A stretch of DNA of 64,000 nt, taken from positions 34,943,199-35,007,198 of the forward strand of contig NC_134878.1 in the NCBI RefSeq assembly GCF_041734735.1, in the 5' to 3' direction. The stretch comes from Babylonia areolata. Its lineage: Eukaryota > Mollusca > Gastropoda > Neogastropoda > Buccinidae. A program made the translations under genes and the position numbers. Of the stretch, positions 61,569-64,000 are shown piece by piece. Positions within the stretch are counted from its first letter, which is position 1; each line of letters begins with the position of its first letter. Under the pieces are notes generated by a model that made no database searches, had not been told where the DNA came from, and saw only the letters and a list, made by a program, of their open reading frames with translations.

Positions 61569-61959
61569 ACAGAGAACATTCATATTACACATGTCCGTAA
61601 TATCACGTTGTCTTTTCGATATACTTTGTTTACAGAGAGATACACAGACAGACAGACAGACAGACACACACACACACACACACACACACATGCTTGTTTC
61701 TTCTCTTTCTCTCTCTCTCTCTTTCTTTCTTCTGTATTTTTTCTTTTTTTTTTTCATTGATGGCTTGATGTAAAAAAAAAAAAAAAGCAACTGATTCTTA
61801 TTCAATATTCCAACATGAAATAAAATCTTGACTTGATCTGATACACACACACACCTTGTTCTTGGCGGTGGTGATGATGACCTTGTTGAACCTCATCAGT
61901 TCCTTGATCACTGCTACACTGCCTTTGGCCGCCGCAATGTGAGCACACGTCATACCGTT
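37950..61959 (-). CDS. nompC: TRPN (NOMPC-like) mechanosensitive channel, 3' part of gene, ten exons
   Basis: TRPN channels are force-gated cation channels of sensory cells; about 29 N-terminal ankyrin repeats act as a tether to microtubules. Ten exons are visible on the minus strand, in order: 61959-61855, 61267-61166, 59101-59003, 58674-58534, 58324-58217, 57622-57425, 55438-55232, 43592-42236, 39814-39668, 38140-37950. The first seven encode about nine ankyrin repeats, all joined in phase 0; the eighth holds the transmembrane core and TRP box; the last two joins are phase 1. The order of blocks ([36 protein letters not shown] then [20 protein letters not shown]) follows fly NOMPC closely, from memory. 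Upstream exons lie beyond 64000. The transmembrane region is intact. Confidence 0.95.
38540..38895. repeat. Tandem repeat of about 34 bp
   Basis: About ten copies of a unit with GTGAAATCATCACATGTATA then ACTCTGTATACACA. Looser versions start near 38475. It lies wholly in the last TRPN intron. Confidence 0.9.
39045..39180 (-). repeat. SINE-2 copy
   Basis: Minus-strand reading CTCAAGGCCTGACAAAGCGC, TGCTGGTCAGGCATGTGCC, AGTAGATGTGGTATTTGCG, CGCACGCAGTGACGCC and ACAAACTGAAACTGACG. This is the best preserved SINE-2 in the window and lacks the inner T-run. Confidence 0.75.
39185..39416 (-). repeat. SINE-1 body with a second tRNA-like head
   Basis: Minus-strand head GGTGGCAGAATGGTTAAGAC with a B-box-like GGTTCAAATCC (complement at 39352-39362), then the link GCTCTCGCCCTTTCTCCC and the SINE-1 body (ATTCGGATGAGACGATAAAC). 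The head clearly differs from that of 63468-63866, while the body is the same type. Confidence 0.7.
39497..39541 (-). repeat. SINE-2 head fragment
   Basis: Minus-strand CTCAAGGTCTGATCAGCGTG to GCGAAGGTCGG only; the rest of the element is absent or replaced by the A/C-rich stretch to the left. Confidence 0.5.
39668..39814 (-). CDS. nompC: TRPN exon, cytosolic C-terminal segment
   Basis: A 147-bp exon encoding [20 protein letters not shown], then [18 protein letters not shown] and [10 protein letters not shown]. The donor GTAGGT follows at 39667. The acceptor GTGTGGGCAG directly abuts the 1.5 kb CA-type satellite, so on the coding strand the bases before it are TG- and G-rich rather than pyrimidine. 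Phase 1 at both ends, so skipping this exon would keep the frame; it may be alternatively spliced (inference). Confidence 0.85.
39820..41340. repeat. 1.5 kb satellite of CACACACCGCACCACACAC type
   Basis: An array built from CACACCACACACACCGCACC and close variants, with higher-order patterns (20-21 bp CCGCACCACACACCACACA units at 40480-40680; GGATCACACACC units at 40850-41330). The plus strand is nearly free of G and T; the minus strand is a GT/G-rich string. Long open frames occur on both strands purely because of the repeat. Right of 41340 a related but looser stretch runs to about 41580. Confidence 0.97.
41341..42235. other. TRPN intron, repeat-rich
   Basis: Diverged CACCACA-type repeats to 41580, then a CA tract (41850-41890) and a CT tract joined to a CA tract (42118-42183). 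No exon. Confidence 0.6.
42236..43592 (-). CDS. nompC: TRPN transmembrane-core exon
   Basis: A single 1357-bp exon with the whole channel core. It starts [15 protein letters not shown] after the acceptor TGCTTGCAG and ends VKYRG at the donor GTTAGT (phase 1). Approximate exon residues: linker domain with [20 protein letters not shown] (30-50) and [14 protein letters not shown] (92-105); hydrophobic segments near 122-146, 160-180, 195-212, 226-246, 258-280 and 298-318; pore loop [19 protein letters not shown] (about 345-363); S6 [19 protein letters not shown] (about 381-399); TRP box [13 protein letters not shown] (about 413-425). S6 and the TRP box are nearly as in fly NOMPC. The S5-pore loop has a Gly/Thr/Pro insertion. 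GC-rich with strong C/G third positions, unlike the AT-rich introns. Confidence 0.97.
43605..43945 (-). repeat. SINE-1 copy without head
   Basis: Left end TTGTATTGTATTGTATC (tail complement), then TTCTCAGTGTGAAATTCGGG, CTCCTTTGGGAGATCGCGTC, CGTGGGTTCTTTTACGTACG and CCATCCGAATG. The tRNA head is missing. It begins about 12 bases from the TRPN transmembrane exon, inside the acceptor region of the intron. Confidence 0.7.
44065..46119 (-). repeat. Left LTR (3' LTR of the element)
   Basis: 2055 bp, TG to CA on the plus strand (TGTAGCCGTGCTCC to TTGGTCACA). Contains a GAAGA-rich stretch near 44220-44310. It is longer than the other LTR because 44534-44720 is an inverted duplicate of 45557-45746 in the same LTR. 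Confidence 0.92.
46855..48540 (-). other. Gag-like frame of the LTR fossil
   Basis: Parts seen in order: a gag-like N-terminal part, a CCHC zinc knuckle, a basic stretch, a segment resembling the zinc-binding front of an integrase, and a Pro/Ser-rich basic tail of the kind that ends gypsy polyproteins. Other parts usual for the family are not seen. This is listed as part of a fossil element; no function is claimed. Confidence 0.75.
48917..50814 (-). repeat. Right LTR (5' LTR of the element)
   Basis: 1898 bp, TGTAGCCGTGCTCC to TTGGTCACA. Nearly identical to the left LTR outside the rearranged patch. Confidence 0.92.
51271..52410 (-). pseudogene. LINE C thumb and C-terminal CCHC part of ORF2
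   Basis: Continues RT with [16 protein letters not shown] (expected about 20 residues after ADD), [14 protein letters not shown] and ALKKFLGV. It ends with [18 protein letters not shown], a C-x2-C-x8-H-x4-C cluster typical of the C-terminus of jockey/CR1-type ORF2. Stop at 51271-51273. Frame is intact over 379 residues. Confidence 0.88.
52403..53989 (-). pseudogene. LINE C reverse transcriptase part of ORF2
   Basis: It opens with the end of the endonuclease ([12 protein letters not shown]), then a basic linker, then [92 protein letters not shown] and the catalytic LLADDVV. The frame is lost about 6 residues after ADD, near 52440; the match continues in the next frame (52410-51271). Confidence 0.9.
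53989..54936 (-). pseudogene. LINE C endonuclease part of ORF2
   Basis: Endonuclease that would nick the target. Residue order: [18 protein letters not shown] at about 80-97, [34 protein letters not shown] and the catalytic CGDLNSR. The fit leaves this frame near 54032; the last catalytic block (ESDHMPLKL) is read at the start of the next ORF. The first about 75 residues are Thr/Ser/Cys rich and unlike the family; they may be a linker or not coding. Confidence 0.85.
55072..55106. repeat. GA microsatellite at LINE C edge
   Basis: About 16 GA units directly at the 5' end of LINE C; a shorter GAGAGAGAGAGA lies at the 3' end (51163-51175). Confidence 0.9.
55232..55438 (-). CDS. nompC: TRPN exon with last two ankyrin repeats
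   Basis: 207 bp, phase 0 at both ends. [60 protein letters not shown], then MDDKK. It joins to [10 protein letters not shown] of the next exon, exactly as the end of the ankyrin domain meets the linker domain in NOMPC. Donor GTGAGA; acceptor CTGTCTACAG. Confidence 0.95.
55618..56955 (-). mobile_element. Mariner DNA transposon, copy 2
   Basis: The same family as 29070-30387, in opposite orientation, flanked by TA (55616-55617, 56956-56957) and with the same long inverted repeats (CGAGGGTCATTCAATAAATA). The two copies look almost identical across their length. It lies in a TRPN intron in the sense direction. Confidence 0.95.
55664..56780 (-). pseudogene. Mariner transposase, copy 2 (one frame change)
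   Basis: The first 207 or so residues are open (56780-56121) and nearly the same as copy 1 (for example KPVEIHRR instead of KPFEIHRR). At the T-run near 56160 one extra base, seven instead of six, shifts the frame; the rest ([21 protein letters not shown]) is open in the next frame (56152-55664). All three catalytic Asp are still encoded, but not in one frame. The A-run at the 3' end is longer than in copy 1 and would add a long lysine string. Confidence 0.93.
57165..57390. repeat. AACCCAACCC-type tandem repeat
   Basis: Irregular units of AACCCAACCCAACCCCACAA with C/A on the plus strand only. It ends 34 bases before an ankyrin exon's donor site. Confidence 0.85.
57425..57622 (-). CDS. nompC: TRPN exon with two ankyrin repeats
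   Basis: 198 bp, exactly two 33-residue repeats, phase 0. [60 protein letters not shown]. The match to NOMPC ([17 protein letters not shown]) is very close. On the coding strand the acceptor GGGTCAG is preceded by a G-run instead of pyrimidines. Donor GTGGGG. Confidence 0.94.
57665..58120. repeat. Tandem repeat of about 41 bp
   Basis: About eleven copies with AGTTCCAGTTTTCAAAGAGG then TATCAAAGACAAATCACACA; some copies are short and lack the CCAGT part. It lies wholly in one TRPN intron. Confidence 0.92.
58217..58324 (-). CDS. nompC: TRPN ankyrin exon
   Basis: 108 bp, phase 0. [20 protein letters not shown] then [16 protein letters not shown]. Donor GTGAGT, acceptor ATTGCACAG. One ankyrin repeat with the three-residue-longer end typical of this place in NOMPC. 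Confidence 0.95.
58325..58533. other. Short TRPN intron
   Basis: 209 bp. Holds an alternating CG tract (58397-58415) inside CA repeats. Confidence 0.8.
58534..58674 (-). CDS. nompC: TRPN ankyrin exon with linker
   Basis: 141 bp, phase 0. [47 protein letters not shown]. The repeat is followed by a non-ankyrin linker as in NOMPC (VREILTKVPAT there, from memory). Acceptor GTCCCAACAG; donor GTCAGG, a weak one. Confidence 0.94.
59003..59101 (-). CDS. nompC: TRPN ankyrin exon
   Basis: 99 bp, exactly 33 codons, phase 0. [20 protein letters not shown] then [13 protein letters not shown]. Acceptor GTGTGTGACAG directly borders the 30-bp tandem array at 59105-59790; donor GTACCC. Confidence 0.94.
59105..59790. 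repeat. Tandem repeat of 30 bp (with 18-bp short forms)
   Basis: Units CATGTCATACCACACACAGG CATCAATGGT (30 bp), sometimes cut to the first 18 bases, about 20 or more copies. It starts as a looser TGTCACACACATGGCACG stretch right at the exon edge. Apparent proteins on either strand come from the repeat. Confidence 0.95.
59791..61165. other. TRPN intron, AT-rich
   Basis: No exon seen. AT then GT tract at 60139-60200. The rest is ordinary AT-rich sequence. Confidence 0.6.
61166..61267 (-). CDS. nompC: TRPN ankyrin exon
   Basis: 102 bp, phase 0. [20 protein letters not shown] then [14 protein letters not shown]. The acceptor GTGTTGCAG is good. The donor that keeps frame is GTCGGT at 61165-61160; a second GT four bases on would change phase, so I chose the first. 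Confidence 0.88.
61268..61854. other. TRPN intron with CA, CT and T tracts
   Basis: CA tracts at 61518-61566 and 61640-61690, CT at 61700-61720, and T/A-runs near 61740-61785. No exon. Confidence 0.7.
61855..61959 (-). CDS. nompC: TRPN ankyrin exon, first visible
   Basis: 105 bp, phase 0. [20 protein letters not shown] then [15 protein letters not shown]. Matches the NOMPC repeat with TCAMIAAMQGSV and ELMKFD (from memory). The donor is GTGTGTGTGTATC, that is, a GT repeat serves as the 5' splice site. The gene continues upstream beyond the window. Confidence 0.94.
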
Positions 61960-63044
61960 CTGCGTCATAGCACACGTCAGAGGTGACGTCACAACGCTCA
62001 TCATCATCATCATCATCAAGACAAAAAGATCAACAGCATTAATTAACTGCAATAAACTACTCGAACAATCATGAAAAGAAGATGGAGAGGGAGGAGGAGA
62101 AGAAGAAAAAGAAGACGGTGAGTAGGTGGCAGAAGAAGAAATGAAAAAGGAAAATGCATAATAATAATGATAATAACAACGATAATAATAATAACAAGAA
62201 GAAGAGTATCAACAATAACACGGATAACATTAATGATAACAATATGAAGGAGAACAAGAAAAAGGACAAGCCGAAAAAAACCCCAAACAACATGACGGAA
62301 CACGGTCATCTAGAAAACTGTCGCGTAGTCAGCACACATCTATTTCCGTGCAGAATGTGGGTGTGTGTGCGGTGTGCAGTATGTCTGTGGGTGTGTGGTT
62401 GGGTGTGCGTGTTGTCTGTGAGTATGCAAGTATATTTCTTTCTTCGTTTGAAGATTATGTTTTTCCTATTATATTATTTCTTCATTTGAAGTAAAATTGT
62501 TCAGTGAATTGTTTGTCTTTTCATTTATTCATTCACTGAATGTATTTTTGGCATCCGAAATAATTGGCATTCGATAGGAAAAAACACTCTTTTCAAGTTC
62601 GACTGCTTTGCATTACATTACATCACACTACATTACATTGTATGAATGCACATCTTATACTGCTCTGAAAATCATTCTTTTTGACTGCTTTGGTAAACAC
62701 TAAGAAGACTAAAATATGTGTGACAGTACGTTGTAGCTGACAGCCAGATGACAACGCAGATATTCTAATTAAAATACATGCACACATATATCTACTGATA
62801 TGAACACTAGCTCACTTATAATAATCCTGCAACTTCAGTGGACACCGCTTCTGGCGCGACTGTATCATAACGAACCAACCTCACTCACTCACACACTCAC
62901 TTCACACACACGTGAGCCAAAAGATGGTCATCATCATTATTATCATCATCTGATCAATTATTAATAAATACCTCACGCACATGGACGATCTGTCAGTCAT
63001 AAAAATCTACATGTCCACAATATCATCTATGCATAAACATTGTC

Positions 63045-63088
<44 letters not shown>

Positions 63089-63467
63089 TACGCACAATGA
63101 ATGAAAATATTATGAGGGGAAACGAACGACGAAACAGCGAACTACAAGGTGAAAAAAGTATATATTTTGATGGGGAAAAAATTCAATCTGAACATCTGTG
63201 AACTGATGTTCCTCGCCTATTTTACTGGCACGTTATTAGAATAACAAATATAAGAACAGATAGATAAATATATAATGAATAAATACACATATGTAAACAC
63301 AAATGAATATAAAAATGCATAGATAAACTCACGAATAAATAAATATGAAACTCAGGAAAAAGACAAAAACTCAAAACTGGCAAAGACGGGATGTTGAGAA
63401 AGGTGGAGAAAAAAGTCAAAGGATATATCCGAAGGATCCAATCTTTTCCTGTCTCACTTTTGATAGT
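61960..63467. other. TRPN intron, upstream part
   Basis: I see no further ankyrin exon to the window end. Holds CAT repeats (62000-62018), AAT-rich stretches and a CA tract (63047-63085). Confidence 0.6.
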
Positions 63468-63866
63468 TTTGAATTGTATTGCATTACACTGTGTTGTGTT
63501 GTGTTGTCACAAAATTTCTGTGTGAAAATCAGGCTGCTGTTCCCAGCGCTGCCATGAGAGCGCCATCCATGAAAAAAAATAATAACACATTCTGCCTGTA
63601 AGTGTACCTGTTTTCCTATCATAGTGGATTTTTCTACAGAATTCCGTCAGGGGCAACCTTTTGTTTCCGTGGGTTGTTTTACGTGCGCTACGTGTATGAG
63701 GCAAACGGGACCTGGATTTATCATCTCATCCAAATGACTAGCGTCTGGACCACCACTCAAGTCTAGCGAAGGGAGCAAAAATACTTGCGAGTGTGGGATT
63801 CGAACCAGTGCGCTCAGATCCTCTGGCTTCCTAATTGGACGCGTTACCACTGGGCCAGCACTCCAC
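63468..63866 (-). repeat. SINE-1, full length with tRNA-like head
   Basis: Minus strand. The head GGAGTGCTGGCCCAGTGG has an A-box-like part (complement at 63847-63857) and a B-box GGTTCGAATCC (complement at 63796-63806), as in pol III tRNA promoters. The body then reads GTGGTGGTCCAGACGC, AACAAAAGG-like, and ends in a TGCAATACAAT tail at 63468-63485. The fold region lacks a proper anticodon arm, so it is a SINE and not a tRNA gene. Confidence 0.8.
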
Positions 63867-64000
63867 ATAACGCTTTCCTCTTTGACTTTCTTTCGTTGGT
63901 TTCAGATGGTTGAACAGAATGATACGGAGTTGATCGTTCGTGAGAGATGTGATGTAGCTTGTATGAATCAGTCCGCATTCCTTAACACTTCCTTTAATTA

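Noticed and set aside
63780-63866. tRNA gene
   Set aside because: A and B boxes are present, but the arms do not fold into a proper tRNA and the sequence continues into the SINE body and tail.

Overview
This is animal nuclear DNA, most likely from a marine snail (caenogastropod mollusc). The evidence is: spliced host exons; a TRPN/NOMPC channel gene, a gene type found in molluscs, arthropods and fish but absent from mammals; very dense CA/GT microsatellites; and several SINE families whose bodies I recognise from gastropod genomes. The species call is inference from memory, not a database result.

Two host genes face each other. On the + strand, the last three coding exons of an inositol hexakisphosphate kinase (IP6K) lie at 13364-17054; its N-terminal exons are not in the window. 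On the - strand, ten exons of a TRPN (nompC-like) mechanosensory channel gene lie between 61959 and 37950: seven ankyrin-repeat exons, one 1.36 kb exon with the whole transmembrane core and TRP box, and two C-terminal exons. The N-terminal part with most of the ankyrin repeats lies beyond the right edge. Reading frame and intron phase agree across all ten exons.

Most of the rest is mobile and repeated DNA. Region 1-12 kb holds two LINEs: LINE A (- strand, damaged, split by a 1.18 kb insert with a CTAG target duplication) and LINE B (+ strand, ORF1 with an SGNH-esterase-like domain, ORF2 with endonuclease, reverse transcriptase and RNase H). Region 17-38 kb, between the genes, holds the IP6K 3' region, SINEs, LINE tails, a 1.4 kb minisatellite with a 61-bp two-part unit, a full mariner transposon with an open transposase, and a second minisatellite near 35 kb. 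From 38 kb on, the TRPN introns carry a 1.5 kb CA-type satellite, a young LTR element (44065-50814, treated as a fossil), LINE C (51175-55070), a second mariner copy, and a private minisatellite in almost every intron.

IP6K makes inositol pyrophosphates in cytosol and nucleus; TRPN is a force-gated cation channel tethered by ankyrin repeats. Nothing in the sequence suggests they work together. I did not find a clearly new gene system. The best leads are splice sites built from or abutting simple repeats, the compact LTR element with a rearranged LTR, the inverted repeat around LINE B, SINE bodies with different tRNA heads, and one unrecognised open stretch at 37388-37576.
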